A stretch of DNA of 43,810 bases from Opitutaceae bacterium (GTDB lineage: Bacteria > Verrucomicrobiota > Verrucomicrobiia > Opitutales > Opitutaceae), in contig JABIRI010000095.1 in NCBI GenBank assembly GCA_018667915.1, forward strand, positions 1-43,810, written 5' to 3'. Position numbers and translations under genes: made by a program. Below the pieces are notes generated by a model, which was given only the letters and a program-made list of their open reading frames with translations, made no database searches and had not been told where the DNA came from. Below, piece by piece: positions 9,716 to 19,173 of the stretch (position 1 is its first letter; the number at the start of each line of letters is the position of its first letter).

Positions 9716-11278
9716 TCAAGCGTGGTTACCGATTCGATGGGGGTTAAGTTCGTTTTCTTTGATTTGAGGGTCAGTTTCCTCGTCGATCATGGGTGAGTTT
9801 TCCTCCTTTGCGTTCAAATTGCTGCTCATTCCACTGGCGATACCCAGCAGGATCCAAAATACGATAGCCCCCATCGGGCCCTCCAAAACCACGCCAAAGC
9901 TGGCGCTGGCAAGGATTGCCCAAGCTCCCGCCCATGCGCCCAGCTCATGGGGGACCGAGGAAATCAGCGCATTGCGGGTGTGGTGGAACATGAGGGCAAC
10001 GATTCCCAGAAAGAGGCTGAGCCCGACCAGACCCATCCGAGCAAAAATGGTCACAAAAATCGAATGGGGACTTCGGGCGGTAAAATCGTTCGCCATGCCG
10101 GCAAAATACTCGCGGGAAAATTCGGCGGAAATGTCGTAGCCAAACCCCAACCCAAATATCGGAGCCTTCTCCCAGGCTTCGGTGATGGCCAATTTCCACC
10201 AGACCCATCGAAACAGGTTATTGTCGCCTTTCACCGACGATTCCTGCCCCCGGTAGACACCTTGTCCGGTCGGGTCGGTTACCGATACCACGGCTTCGTA
10301 GATATCGAACAGAGGCGTAGTCTCCCATGACTCGTTTTTAAGCTGAGCCGAAAGCAGGAGGGTGAAAATACCCAACAGACCGCCGATACCCAACCAAGCA
10401 GCCAGACGCCATCTTCCGGATACGACGACCCATCCACACATCACTAAAAGCGCCACCATCGCGGCCCGGTTGTTACTCGTCATTACGAGTCCAAATAAGC
10501 CGAAGCAAAATATGAGATTATGTTTTCGGCCGGTTTCTTCCCATCGCAGAAAGTGGAGGACCGCTCCAATTGCTGCATACAAACCGACCAAATCTGCCTT
10601 AAAGAAGATGAGCGGAACTCCGCGAACGGTGAGCGTATCCAGAAAGAGCCCCGGAAAACTGCCCGATATCACAAACAGGATGGCCATGGGCACCGCGCAG
10701 ATTCGCAACGTGGCCAGCAACGTGGGCCCCAACCTCGGATCGCGCATGGCCGCGGCTCGAGCGATCAAATAGAATGTCGCGTAGTAGACCGTCGCGAAGT
10801 CCCGTAGCGCGAGGATGCCGTAGGCCCGTCCATCGAAGAACATTCGGCCTGCTCCGACTAAGATCCAACCGATGATAAGTGCATCCAGAGCGGCCCAAAA
10901 TGAAACCTTACTTCGACCTCGTGATTGTTCGACGAAGAGTAGCGTGAGCAAGATCGCGAGACCGGCTTCACCGGGTAAGAGCGGTAGCCCGGGGGCGGGC
11001 ATGAATTGAGCGAATCCGCGATTTCCAATGAGATATCCCGCCAGCAATCCGACGAGGACCGTCTTGCTCAATCCCGACGAGTCCAGTCGGTATAATAGTA
11101 GCAGGCCTACAGCCCCGGCCAATCCCCCAGCCAAAATCCAACCACCCTGCGCAATTTGCACCCCGACGAGGAGGGCAATCAACACCGCGCCCACGATCCA
11201 AATGCGGTCGCGCCATGTGGGGGAAAGCTGATTCATGCTGTTCGCATTGAGGAGCGCTTGGATTTCGGGCGCAACCAT
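9716..11278 (-). CDS. O-antigen ligase / Wzy-like polymerase family membrane protein
   Basis: The 520-residue protein has about ten to twelve hydrophobic segments and a large extracytoplasmic loop in its C-terminal half (about residues 330-420, with NNLFRWVWWKLAITEAWEKAPIFG shortened here to its key W and PIFGLGFG residues). This matches the O-antigen ligase (Wzy_C) superfamily, which either ligates finished glycan to lipid A core or protein, or polymerises repeat units. The sequence cannot tell which. The start is uncertain: the ATG at 11276-11278 is the longest, while the ATG at 11234-11236 (MNQLSPTWRDR) begins just before the first membrane segment. It is divergent from the GT2 gene at 11320 and sits at the edge of the glycan island. 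Confidence 0.8.
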   Translation of the reverse strand: MVAPEIQALLNANSMNQLSPTWRDRIWIVGAVLIALLVGVQIAQGGWILAGGLAGAVGLLLLYRLDSSGLSKTVLVGLLAGYLIGNRGFAQFMPAPGLPLLPGEAGLAILLTLLFVEQSRGRSKVSFWAALDALIIGWILVGAGRMFFDGRAYGILALRDFATVYYATFYLIARAAAMRDPRLGPTLLATLRICAVPMAILFVISGSFPGLFLDTLTVRGVPLIFFKADLVGLYAAIGAVLHFLRWEETGRKHNLIFCFGLFGLVMTSNNRAAMVALLVMCGWVVVSGRWRLAAWLGIGGLLGIFTLLLSAQLKNESWETTPLFDIYEAVVSVTDPTGQGVYRGQESSVKGDNNLFRWVWWKLAITEAWEKAPIFGLGFGYDISAEFSREYFAGMANDFTARSPHSIFVTIFARMGLVGLSLFLGIVALMFHHTRNALISSVPHELGAWAGAWAILASASFGVVLEGPMGAIVFWILLGIASGMSSNLNAKEENSPMIDEETDPQIKENELNPHRIGNHA

Positions 11279-11319
11279 CGCTTGCGCCGAATGGGGTAGG
11301 TGCCTACGCCCGTTGTCTG

Positions 11320-12201
11320 ATGCCAGAGGTCTCCGTCATTTTGCCTACATGTGATCGCCCCGATTTGGTTGGGCGAGCCTTGCGGAGTGTGCTGGGCCAA
11401 ACAGACGTCGATTTGGAAGTGTTGCTCGTGGACAGCAATCATGACGCTGAACCCGTGCGAACGAATGCGAATGTTTTGGATATGTTGGCTGACGATCGCG
11501 TGCGTTTGATCGAGCCCGATCCTCGCCCCTTTAGTGCGGCCTCGGCCCGAAACGCTGCGTTGCCTTTGGTAAGGGGAAACTGGGTCAGCTACCTCGATGA
11601 TGATGATCTCTATGAGCCGGGCAAACTTGCGGCTCAACTTGAACTGGCTCGCGAGTCGGGGAAGCCATTGGTTCTTTGCGGCTACACGTTTGTTTGGCCC
11701 GGAGGACGGCAACGTCGCCGGCAGTGTGATCGGTCCGTTTTCCGTGACGATGAACTCCTATTTGGCGCCGAATTCATGACTTCCCTGCTGCTGCATCGTC
11801 GAGACGAACCGTGGAGATTTGATGAATCGGTGGGGTCGGGAGATGATCGTATCGCTACACTCGAATTGTTTCAACGTCATGATGTTCACGAGGTGCCCTG
11901 CGTGCCGCGTGCCCTCGTGACGGTGTTTTGTCAGGAGATGAGTGTTCACAAACATCGAGAGGCAGCGTGGTGGGGGTGTTTGCAGGGATTGCGAGTGGCC
12001 CGGCGTGGCCAATTCTCCCGCCGCGCTCGTCGACAATTTTTGCATGCAGCGGCGCTGGAACGCGCGGCCCGTGGATATGGAGATTGGTTTCATCTCACCC
12101 GACTTGCGTTGGGTTGGATGCGACAAACCGGGGTATCGGGGTGGCGTTTTGTTGCCTACGCTTATTCGACCCGTGGTCGTCGCCTATTTGGCAACGGCTA
12201 G
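11320..12201 (+). CDS. Family 2 glycosyltransferase
   Basis: The 293-residue protein has a GT-A fold at its N-terminus: VSVILPTCDRPDLVGRALRS, then SARNAAL, then the metal/nucleotide-sugar motif in VSYLDDDDLYEPGKLA (about residues 90-105). It should transfer a sugar from an NDP-sugar during surface glycan assembly at the cytoplasmic membrane. The donor and acceptor cannot be predicted. It is paralogous to the GT2 at 17339-18223, with the same TCDRP, DDDD and PGKLA-QL patterns and a similar length. Its last 18 bases overlap the 3' end of the convergent GT-B gene at 12184-13323. Confidence 0.88.
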   Translation: MPEVSVILPTCDRPDLVGRALRSVLGQTDVDLEVLLVDSNHDAEPVRTNANVLDMLADDRVRLIEPDPRPFSAASARNAALPLVRGNWVSYLDDDDLYEPGKLAAQLELARESGKPLVLCGYTFVWPGGRQRRRQCDRSVFRDDELLFGAEFMTSLLLHRRDEPWRFDESVGSGDDRIATLELFQRHDVHEVPCVPRALVTVFCQEMSVHKHREAAWWGCLQGLRVARRGQFSRRARRQFLHAAALERAARGYGDWFHLTRLALGWMRQTGVSGWRFVAYAYSTRGRRLFGNG

Positions 12202-13323
12202 ATTTCGATACAACTTGGCGTAGTCTTGCGCCATACGGTCGATCGAAAATGTATTCTCGGCGAAGCTTCTGGTCGATCGAGCGATCTCGGGCCATTCCTC
12301 TATCCGAGCAAAAGCATCGTTCAAACAGTTCGCGAAGCTCTTTGCATCGCCGACCTGCGCCATCCAAGGGTGATCGGGTGGTAACGCTTCGACTGATCCC
12401 GGAGCTTGGGTGGCTACCACAGGCAATCCCGCCATTGCGGCTTCTGCTGCGGTTAATGGTAGTCCCTCGAACCGAGATGGCATGATCAGAATGTCGTAGT
12501 CGGCCATCCGTTCCCGAAAGTCCGCGACCGGCGGTTGGAGATTTATCGTCCATCCCGGGATCTGTTGGGTAACGCGATCCTCCAAGTCTTCCCTCAGGTC
12601 TCCATCTCCAAACAGATCAAGATGCCCCTCATATCCCGCCGGTAGGATAGTCTGCCGTAGAATATCAGGAATGAGGTCTGCTCCTTTTTCGTATTCGAGG
12701 CGTCCGCCGAATAGCAGGCGGAGAGTCTTTCCCGGCTGCCAGTTTTGTTTCGCGCGCAGCGAGGCAGGAACGCCATTTAAAACGATGGCGGGTTCGGGCG
12801 ATAGCGGGCTTCCACCGGAATCCCCACGCAACCGGAGCATCTCTCTTTGGGCGCCTTGGGATACCCCTACGCAAACCGCTGCATCGAGTTGGCGATCACA
12901 CCATTGACCCATGCGCCAATGGAACGTCCAAAAATTGGTGTTGTGGATGGTCCGCAGCACCGGCCGCTGGCGATGGTGTTGGGATAGCGCGGCCAGAACG
13001 GCGTAGCTGGATTCGGGCACCTCGGTGTGCAGATGCACCAGATCGGGGTTAATTTTCTTGATCGCGTGTGCGAGGGTCCACGCGCCTGTCAGCATACCAC
13101 CGTATCGCATCGGAATGCGTGGTCCCTCAAAAAGGGGAACGTTCATCGCCTGCAGCTCGTCCATCATGTTCTGTCCCACCCCATCATCGATCTTTCCTCT
13201 CACCGCAAAAACGGAGAATTCGAATTCCTCCTGCAAAGCCTGACTCAGGGTGAGGGCGATGCGCTCAGCCCCGCCGAGAGCAAAATGAGAAACGACGTGC
13301 AATACGCGCGGTCGCCGTTTCAC
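12184..13323 (-). CDS. GT-B glycosyltransferase (family 4-like)
   Basis: The protein opens with the GT4-type N-terminal motif VLHVVSHFALGGAERIALTL and contains a donor-binding segment MPSRFEGLPLTAAEAAMAG with a Glu-x7-Glu arrangement. It should be a retaining GT-B enzyme using an NDP-sugar in glycan assembly. I start it at the GTG at 13321-13323. That codon overlaps the TGA of the upstream flippase gene as GTGA, an arrangement that implies translational coupling. An upstream ATG at 13362 would lie well inside the flippase gene. The flippase-glycosyltransferase coupling suggests both work on the same lipid-linked oligosaccharide. Confidence 0.88.
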   Translation of the reverse strand: MKRRPRVLHVVSHFALGGAERIALTLSQALQEEFEFSVFAVRGKIDDGVGQNMMDELQAMNVPLFEGPRIPMRYGGMLTGAWTLAHAIKKINPDLVHLHTEVPESSYAVLAALSQHHRQRPVLRTIHNTNFWTFHWRMGQWCDRQLDAAVCVGVSQGAQREMLRLRGDSGGSPLSPEPAIVLNGVPASLRAKQNWQPGKTLRLLFGGRLEYEKGADLIPDILRQTILPAGYEGHLDLFGDGDLREDLEDRVTQQIPGWTINLQPPVADFRERMADYDILIMPSRFEGLPLTAAEAAMAGLPVVATQAPGSVEALPPDHPWMAQVGDAKSFANCLNDAFARIEEWPEIARSTRSFAENTFSIDRMAQDYAKLYRNLAVAK

Positions 13324-14825
13324 GAGGATGCCCCCTCGCGTTTGGATGATCCCGGGTCCCATTTTCCGGTGACGAATTTCATAGTATCCATGATCTCACG
13401 ACGAATGAAACGAGAGACCAGATAGATTATTCCGCCGGTGCCGATTGCTGCGAGAATCGCTCCGCCTAAGATGAACCCCACGGGCGCGTTTTCGAGTAGT
13501 CGAGCACTAGCACTCAGGCTAACGACCGTGATGGCACTCAGCGCCAATGGTCCGCGAATCGCGCGCAAATATTGACGAAGACTTCCAGGGATATCGCGAA
13601 GCAGCCACCACAGGCGCGGTCCGATCATCATGATTTGAGCGAGGGAAACCGCCCACGCGATGCCACTGAGTCCAAATCGTTGGCCGATAATAATAGCGAC
13701 GGTGGTAGCGACCAGACTCATTAACGCGGCCCCGACGAGCCGATGACTGCGGTCGAGTGCGATGTTCACGGTCTCGGCCATCGACGTGAGGGTATTCATC
13801 GCGCGACCGATGGCGAGGATCTGGAGGAGGGGCGCCGCGGCCAACCAATCTGCACCCAGGAGGATTTTGACCGTGGGCACCGGTAGAACAATGCACACGA
13901 GATAAAAGGGAAGCACCAGGTGACTGATATTGGTCACGGCCCGCGACGTGTGTTGGGAAAGCGCGTCGGCATTGTCTTTCAAGCGGGCCAAAGTGGTCAG
14001 CATGATCTGACTCAACGGACTGGCGATATACTGCCTTGGTAGAGTCAGTAGTTGGGTGCTGCGGGAGTAGAGACCGACCGCGGTCGCCCCGAACCAGCGT
14101 CCGATCAAGATGGCGTCGAGTTGGGTCGAAAGGTAAGTGACGAGGTGATTAAGGGTCACGTGCCCGCCGACACGCCAGAGGGATTTCAGACCCGAGTTTT
14201 TCCATCCTACACTGGGTCGCCATGAGATCTCGCGCCAAGCGAGCGCATTCGCCACCAATTCGGAAACCAGTAGGAAAACGACGAAAGCGTAGGCATTAGC
14301 GCCCGCCCAACCTGCTCCGACCATCGCGCCCGTGCCGATCACCGCGGATAGGGATTCAAGTCGATTTGCTTCGGCCAGCCGCATTTCGCGATAGAGCTGA
14401 GCTCGGGCAAACCCGCCGGCCCCAATGATCAAAAAAGCGAAACTCATCGGCTGTAGCAGCGCGGAAACGGAGTCGGTTTTGAACCAAATATCAGCCAAGG
14501 GCGCGAGACCCCATGTTGCCGCCATCAGCAGGCCACCCATGCCTAATTGGACCCAAAACAGACCGTTCATCTGTTGGGGGGAAAGGGTCTTCGCTTGAAT
14601 CGTGGCAGTGCCCAACCCCGCATCACGAAACAGGGCGAGAACCCAAAATACCGCCGCTGCCATGGCAAAATCACCGTAGCCTTCCGGGGCGACCAGACGC
14701 GCCATGACGACGACCGATACCAATTTGCACACTACCCGGACAATTTGGGTCACGATCGTAGTGCGATAGCCCCGGGCCGCTTGGCGAAGCAAGGGGTCAA
14801 GATTCCGTTCACTATCGCCACTCAT
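13320..14825 (-). CDS. Polysaccharide/oligosaccharide flippase (Wzx/MOP family)
   Basis: The 501-residue protein has the N-terminal pattern of lipopolysaccharide exporters (GYRTTIVTQIVRVVCKLVS, then RLVAPEGYGDFAMA and FRDAGLGTATIQ). About twelve to fourteen hydrophobic segments follow, as in the Polysacc_synt/WzxC group of the MOP superfamily. Such proteins move undecaprenyl-linked oligosaccharides across the inner membrane. A 21-base stretch separates its ATG from the farthest upstream start possible for the divergent glycosyltransferase gene. It is the first gene of a two-gene minus-strand unit with the coupled GT-B gene. The cargo glycan is unknown. Confidence 0.9.
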   Translation of the reverse strand: MSGDSERNLDPLLRQAARGYRTTIVTQIVRVVCKLVSVVVMARLVAPEGYGDFAMAAAVFWVLALFRDAGLGTATIQAKTLSPQQMNGLFWVQLGMGGLLMAATWGLAPLADIWFKTDSVSALLQPMSFAFLIIGAGGFARAQLYREMRLAEANRLESLSAVIGTGAMVGAGWAGANAYAFVVFLLVSELVANALAWREISWRPSVGWKNSGLKSLWRVGGHVTLNHLVTYLSTQLDAILIGRWFGATAVGLYSRSTQLLTLPRQYIASPLSQIMLTTLARLKDNADALSQHTSRAVTNISHLVLPFYLVCIVLPVPTVKILLGADWLAAAPLLQILAIGRAMNTLTSMAETVNIALDRSHRLVGAALMSLVATTVAIIIGQRFGLSGIAWAVSLAQIMMIGPRLWWLLRDIPGSLRQYLRAIRGPLALSAITVVSLSASARLLENAPVGFILGGAILAAIGTGGIIYLVSRFIRREIMDTMKFVTGKWDPGSSKREGASS

Positions 14826-14938
14826 ATCGGACGAAGATCAGTGAGTTGAATGTTCCGGAGGACATGACGATGGGAGAGTCGATGCTTGCGCGAAAAAGGC
14901 GCGGCGCTTGCATCGGGGTATATGGAAGGTGTGCGAAG

Positions 14939-16135
14939 ATGAAAGGTGATGATCCCCTGATGCAAGCGCCAGTGCGCGTGGCCCACATCGCTAGTTGGGT
15001 GCGGAGCATCGGAGGGGTGGAAACATTGCTCGCTCGACATGCCGAGAAGGACGCGGGAGGGGGATTGTCCGCCACGCAGTTTTCCTTGTTTGACCGGCCG
15101 CCTTACGGCGGTGTGCGGGAAGAGAACTATGTGCCGCTGCGGTTCAATTGGAGAAGTATTCCGTGGCGCATGCGGCGGCAGATTTCCGGTGAACTGGCAC
15201 GGCTGGCGGGAGCAGTGACGGTGTGGCATGGAGGGTGGGGACTACCCTGGTTTGCCGATAGTGATCATTCTTCGCGCCGCGTGGTCTGTCTGTGGGATGG
15301 ACCGCAGGATTTTGGATCGTGGCTACCGCAGATGCGGCCATGGCTAGATGGCGTCATTAGTATGAGTCAGTCGGCCACGGATGCGGCGCGAGAAATGTTA
15401 CCGGATTGGCCGCGGGAGCGGTTTCAATTTCTTAAGGTTCCGATGGAATTTCCGTCGGAGTTGTCTGTCGCGAGAACGTGCCGGGATGAGTGGGTCATCG
15501 GCTCCGCGGGTCGATTGGTGACGCCGCAAAAACGTTGCGAACGCCTGGTTCCGTTTGTGGAGGAGCTGCGTCGGCTCAAGGTCAATTATCGCCTCGAAAT
15601 CAACGGCGACGGCCCGATGAAATCCTGGCTACAACAGAAGCTGGGAGACGACAAGCGGGTGGAGTTTCTCGGTTGGCAGGACCGGGAGTTATATTGGAAT
15701 AGGATGCAGGATTGGGACGCGTATGTCTCTTTCACGGATCACGAAGGAGGCCCCATCGTCTTACTCGAAGCCATGGCGGCGGGGGCGTTGCCGGTGTTTC
15801 CCGCGATTGGCGGCAGTCTGGGGGATGACTATCTTTCGGATCTCGAGGTCACCTGTCAGTATCCTGCCGGCGACCCGATTGCGGCGGCTCGAGTGATGCG
15901 GGATCTTGCCGAGACTCCTGTTGATGTCGCCAATCGGGTTCGGTGTGTAGCGAGAGAATCCGCGACATCGCACACGCCGACTCAATACGATGCCGATTTC
16001 GCATCCTTCACGCATTCGATCGCCGCGATGCCGCGAATCTCGCTGAAACCTACCGGGACTCGATCCACTCAGTGGTTTGACTGGTTGCCGCTGGGGCTGA
16101 TCACCCGCGCATTTCCCTCCGCGCTTTGGCGCTAG
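14939..16135 (+). CDS. GT-B glycosyltransferase (family 4-like)
   Basis: The N-terminus reads VRVAHIASWVRSIGGVETLL, a GT4-type glycine-rich acceptor-side loop. The C-terminal half has VSFTDHEGGPIVLLEAMAAG, which carries the donor-binding glutamates. I choose the ATG at 14939 because a purine-rich GGAAGG lies about 10 bases upstream and the conserved fold begins soon after. An upstream ATG at 14846 would add a poorly conserved basic stretch, and an ATG at 14960 is also possible. The stop codon is shared in the palindrome CTAG (16132-16135) with the convergent glycosyltransferase. The role is sugar transfer in surface glycan synthesis; specificity is unknown. Confidence 0.85.
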   Translation: MKGDDPLMQAPVRVAHIASWVRSIGGVETLLARHAEKDAGGGLSATQFSLFDRPPYGGVREENYVPLRFNWRSIPWRMRRQISGELARLAGAVTVWHGGWGLPWFADSDHSSRRVVCLWDGPQDFGSWLPQMRPWLDGVISMSQSATDAAREMLPDWPRERFQFLKVPMEFPSELSVARTCRDEWVIGSAGRLVTPQKRCERLVPFVEELRRLKVNYRLEINGDGPMKSWLQQKLGDDKRVEFLGWQDRELYWNRMQDWDAYVSFTDHEGGPIVLLEAMAAGALPVFPAIGGSLGDDYLSDLEVTCQYPAGDPIAAARVMRDLAETPVDVANRVRCVARESATSHTPTQYDADFASFTHSIAAMPRISLKPTGTRSTQWFDWLPLGLITRAFPSALWR

Positions 16136-17223
16136 CGAAGGGAGGACGCCAAGTTTTGGGCGAACTTATCCGCAGTGTAGTGTTGCAGGTAATATTGCCG
16201 CAGACGTCCGTGAGGTTCCGGTAAGCTGGCAAGGGTCTCCAGTGCGTCTGCCAAAACCGTGGGTTCGCGTGTATCGATCACCATGATCTCTTCTGCCGAT
16301 TCCGGTAAACCTTCCGCTACGGCGTTCCATCTCGTTACGATGATAGGCAAATCATAGGCCAAGGCCTCTACGATTACCAGGGGGTGAGCTTCATGCGGAT
16401 AGTGCGTGGGGAAAACCAAAACATCATGGTCTTCGAATAGTTTCTGCTTTGCTGCTCCGCCTACGAAACCGACGTGCCGAATGTTCTCGGCGGAAGTTGA
16501 TTGAGCGTCCGAAAATTCGCGGAGAGTTTCTTCCGAATCGAATTCACCGGCAACGGTGAGGGTAATGGATCCCGGGTTACGGCGATTGGCCTCGATGACT
16601 CCGTTGGCGGCGGAGAGAACCCCTTTTTCGAGGGAGCACAGTCCGAGAAAAAGGGCCCGTAAGGGGCGGTTTCGGTTTCTGGGAGCTTCGGCCCTCTCCG
16701 GGCAAGGATCCTCAATTCCGTTGCGGAGCACGACAAGTTGTTGGGGGGCGAATTCGGCGGCATCGGCTCGGAGAGCTTCGCCTAATACGATGGATCTTCC
16801 CGCGCCCCCGAGTGCCCATTTGGCGAATAAGCGCTCCCATCCGTGCCCCTTGGTCTTCAACCAATGGCCGAGTCCCGTGGCGTGCCAATGCAAGACGAGC
16901 CCGCGGGTAAAAACTCGGGTTCCCAGCATCAAAACAAGGTCACGATAAAGGGCACCTCGTTTGCCCGGAGCGGGCACGTAGTAAAGGGTCATACGGCCGT
17001 GGCGAAGCGTGAGCAACCAGACACAAAGGAGGGCCTTCAGAATCGCGAGCACTTTGCCCCACTGCCATTGCCCGATATCAGCAGTGGACTGCGAGAGAGC
17101 GAGATTTACGTGGTGCACTTGAATATCCGGAGCGACCGCGGGCAATCGTCGCAGCATCAGCTCCACCATGGCGCTTTGGCCGTGGTGAGGTGGCGGGATT
17201 TGAGCGAGCACGAGGAGCTTCAT
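16132..17223 (-). CDS. GT-B glycosyltransferase (family 4-like)
   Basis: Starting at the ATG at 17221-17223 the protein begins MKLLVLAQIPPPHHGQSAM, a typical first strand and loop of GT-B enzymes. A hydrophobic stretch around VLAILKALLCVWLLTL could mediate membrane association. The C-terminal domain has DHDVLVFPTHYPHEAHPLVIVEALA with the two glutamates expected in the donor site. Cytoplasmic or membrane-associated sugar transfer from an NDP-sugar is expected. The gene faces the GT-B gene at 14939-16135 and their stop codons are overlapping. Seventeen further codons upstream, to 17274, are open but do not look conserved. Confidence 0.86.
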   Translation of the reverse strand: MKLLVLAQIPPPHHGQSAMVELMLRRLPAVAPDIQVHHVNLALSQSTADIGQWQWGKVLAILKALLCVWLLTLRHGRMTLYYVPAPGKRGALYRDLVLMLGTRVFTRGLVLHWHATGLGHWLKTKGHGWERLFAKWALGGAGRSIVLGEALRADAAEFAPQQLVVLRNGIEDPCPERAEAPRNRNRPLRALFLGLCSLEKGVLSAANGVIEANRRNPGSITLTVAGEFDSEETLREFSDAQSTSAENIRHVGFVGGAAKQKLFEDHDVLVFPTHYPHEAHPLVIVEALAYDLPIIVTRWNAVAEGLPESAEEIMVIDTREPTVLADALETLASLPEPHGRLRQYYLQHYTADKFAQNLASSLR

Positions 17224-17287
17224 CGCGGGCTTGGAAAGTGGAGCTGTTCGTAGAATACTATGGCCAGCGTGCACAATCAGTCGTCGT

Positions 17288-17304
17288 CAAACCAGTCTGG
17301 AATC
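17288..17304. repeat. 17-bp repeat, copy 1, in the leader of the second GT2 gene
   Basis: The 17-mer CAAACCAGTCTGGAATC occurs here and again exactly at 19226-19242. Its centre CCAGTCTGG is a dyad (CCAG-T-CTGG). This copy lies 34 bases upstream of the ATG of the GT2 gene at 17339 and is followed at once by a short hairpin. It could be a regulator-binding site, but there are only two copies. Confidence 0.5.
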
Positions 17305-17307
17305 CGG

Positions 17308-17320
17308 GCCCCTTCGGGGC
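17308..17320 (+). other. Short GC-rich leader hairpin before the GT2 gene
   Basis: GCCCC-TTC-GGGGC forms a 5-bp stem (extendable by G-U pairs) 18 bases upstream of the ATG at 17339. No plus-strand gene lies directly upstream, so it is more likely a leader structure than a terminator, although TTTCGCTTT follows it. Confidence 0.4.
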
Positions 17321-17338
17321 TTTCGCTTTGATGGTTTC

Positions 17339-18223
17339 ATGACTATGATCAGTATTATCCTCCCCACCTGTGATCGCCCGGAAATGCTGCCTCGGGCGCT
17401 TGCCAGTGTGCTCGCGCAGACGGGGGTCGACTTCGAGATCGTCGTGGTGGACGGCAATCGGGAGACGGGGCCCGTTGCGCACAACCCGGCATTGGAGAAG
17501 ATGCTGAAAGACCCGCGTATCCACGTGGTTCTGGCTCCGCATCGATTGGCCAATGCGTCCGAGGCCCGCAACGCCGGCTTGGCGGAAGCGCGCGGAGGAT
17601 GGATTTCGTATTTGGATGACGATGATGTTTATTTACCCGGAAAATTGGCGAGCCAACTTGCGTTGGCTCAATCCAGTGGTGCTCCGCTGGTGATTGGTGG
17701 CTACAGGGTTCAATTACGAGGCCGGTCACGGATGCGGCAGTGCAACATTGCCTGTTACTCTGGCGACGACTGTTTGGTGGGGGTTGATTACCCCACCTCG
17801 GTGATTTTCCATCGTGTCGACCCCTCGGCGCGATTCGAGCCGCGGGCACTGGTCGGGCAAGATCATCTCTTTGTCATAGATTATCTGATACGCAGTGGAT
17901 CGTTGAGCGTGCCGTGTGTCACGGCGTGTGGAGTGGTGCTGCATGCTCACGATGGACCACGCCTCAATGTCGACAATCGGACGAGAGCTTGGTGGACGTT
18001 TCGACATTGTCTTAAAAAGCATCGCCAGCACTTCTCCCGCGAGGCTCGCCGAACCTATATGGCGGTGGGACTATTGGTTCGCGCCCAACGCTCGAATGTC
18101 AGTTGGGGAGAGTATTTACGATGCCTGCAACGGGTGGCTGCGACGCAGGGTTGGCGCAGTTGGCGATTGATCATCAACGCACTAGCTCGGCGCGCCGGGT
18201 TGCGGCGTTGGGTAGTAACCTGA
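17339..18223 (+). CDS. Family 2 glycosyltransferase, paralogue of the 11320-12201 gene
   Basis: I start at the ATG at 17339 (MTMISIILPTCDRP), giving the GT-A fold directly at the N-terminus; an ATG two codons later is equally possible. Conserved parts are SIILPTCDRPEML, SEARNAGLAEARGGW and ISYLDDDDVYLPGKLASQL, the last containing the acidic metal/nucleotide-sugar motif. The C-terminal third is basic and rich in tryptophan, as in the paralogue. It should add a sugar during surface glycan synthesis. It ends 14 bases before the convergent ATP-grasp gene. The two GT2 paralogues have the same orientation and flank the block of GT-B and flippase genes. Confidence 0.88.
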   Translation: MTMISIILPTCDRPEMLPRALASVLAQTGVDFEIVVVDGNRETGPVAHNPALEKMLKDPRIHVVLAPHRLANASEARNAGLAEARGGWISYLDDDDVYLPGKLASQLALAQSSGAPLVIGGYRVQLRGRSRMRQCNIACYSGDDCLVGVDYPTSVIFHRVDPSARFEPRALVGQDHLFVIDYLIRSGSLSVPCVTACGVVLHAHDGPRLNVDNRTRAWWTFRHCLKKHRQHFSREARRTYMAVGLLVRAQRSNVSWGEYLRCLQRVAATQGWRSWRLIINALARRAGLRRWVVT

Positions 18224-18237
18224 GCAGGTAGGGACGT

Positions 18238-19161
18238 TCAGTGTGGGCGAATAGAAGCAATGCCCTGAGCCAGATCCTTGGTCTGGTTGATGTAGTGCTG
18301 GGTGAAGGCGTTGTTCGAAAGCGTGGGGGTGCGATTGATATCGAGTAAAATTGGACGGCCTTTGTGCAGGATATAGTCAATCTTGGCGTAGTCGCAGCCG
18401 AGTCGTTCTTGCGCGGCCAATATTTCGGGTGGTGGTTGCTCAAATGTTCCCAGCCGCGCGTTGGCGCTTTTCACCAATGGGTCGGGGGAATGCAGTGTGA
18501 GTCCGAGCGAGGCGTCGCCCATCACGATCCAGAGGTGGAGCACATGATCACCCTGGGCATCGCAATCCGGGGTGAAGAATTTCTCCACCACGAGGTGAGG
18601 GTTGTCCCACACGCCAGTCGGGACTTGGGCAATGTGCTCGAAGATCGGATACTGCTTCAGCGTGTGCGCCCAACCGAGGCTGCGTTTGGCGAGCCACGGG
18701 TGCCAGGCCAACCGTTTGCGCAACTGATCGCCGAGGGATTGGGGGCGAGTTTGGCCAAAATCCAGATCCTTGAAGCCGCCGCTGTTGCGATTGGTTTTTA
18801 CGATGACCGCTCCGGCATAGGCGTCGTCGACCGAAACTAGATGTTCGCTGAAGGCGGTTTTACTGATGTCGCGCAAGCGGGCGTTCACTACCCGGGGGTG
18901 TTGTTGGATCACCTCCCAATACGCGTCGGGCACGATGGTGCAGTCGATATGAGGCACGAGCACGTCTGCGTCCAGGCAGGGCTTGGGGCCATGCACCACC
19001 TGCACCTCGATACCCGCGCGGCGCCAGTTTTCGGCGATGGGCCATATCCGGTAGTTCTCGTTCGGACCACGGCGATCCCGCTCATGGAGCATGATGGCGA
19101 TGGATTTAGTATCGGGTGGCGGCATGTCGGCGATGGAGCGGGGAGCAAGGTCGTCCTTCAT
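18238..19161 (-). CDS. ATP-grasp family protein of unknown substrate
   Basis: The 307-residue protein has features of an ATP-grasp ligase. [12 protein letters not shown] and HLVVEKFF fit the ATP-binding lysine and glutamate region, and [22 protein letters not shown] supplies the acidic and asparagine metal ligands near the C-terminus. Enzymes of this fold join a carboxylate to an amine or thiol through an acyl-phosphate. The substrate here is unknown. Its 5' end is only 12 bases from the nearest ATG of the divergent exosortase gene, so the true start may be the ATG at 19123-19125 ([13 protein letters not shown]). The position between glycosyltransferases and an exosortase suggests modification of a glycan or a sorted protein, which is inference only. 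Confidence 0.75.
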   Translation of the reverse strand: MKDDLAPRSIADMPPPDTKSIAIMLHERDRRGPNENYRIWPIAENWRRAGIEVQVVHGPKPCLDADVLVPHIDCTIVPDAYWEVIQQHPRVVNARLRDISKTAFSEHLVSVDDAYAGAVIVKTNRNSGGFKDLDFGQTRPQSLGDQLRKRLAWHPWLAKRSLGWAHTLKQYPIFEHIAQVPTGVWDNPHLVVEKFFTPDCDAQGDHVLHLWIVMGDASLGLTLHSPDPLVKSANARLGTFEQPPPEILAAQERLGCDYAKIDYILHKGRPILLDINRTPTLSNNAFTQHYINQTKDLAQGIASIRPH

Positions 19162-19173
19162 CGAGGGCTTGGA

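Noticed and set aside
18841-19173. N-terminal extension of the exosortase frame
   Set aside because: It overlaps the ATP-grasp gene on the opposite strand and has no membrane or signal features; the exosortase fold begins after the ATG at 19174.
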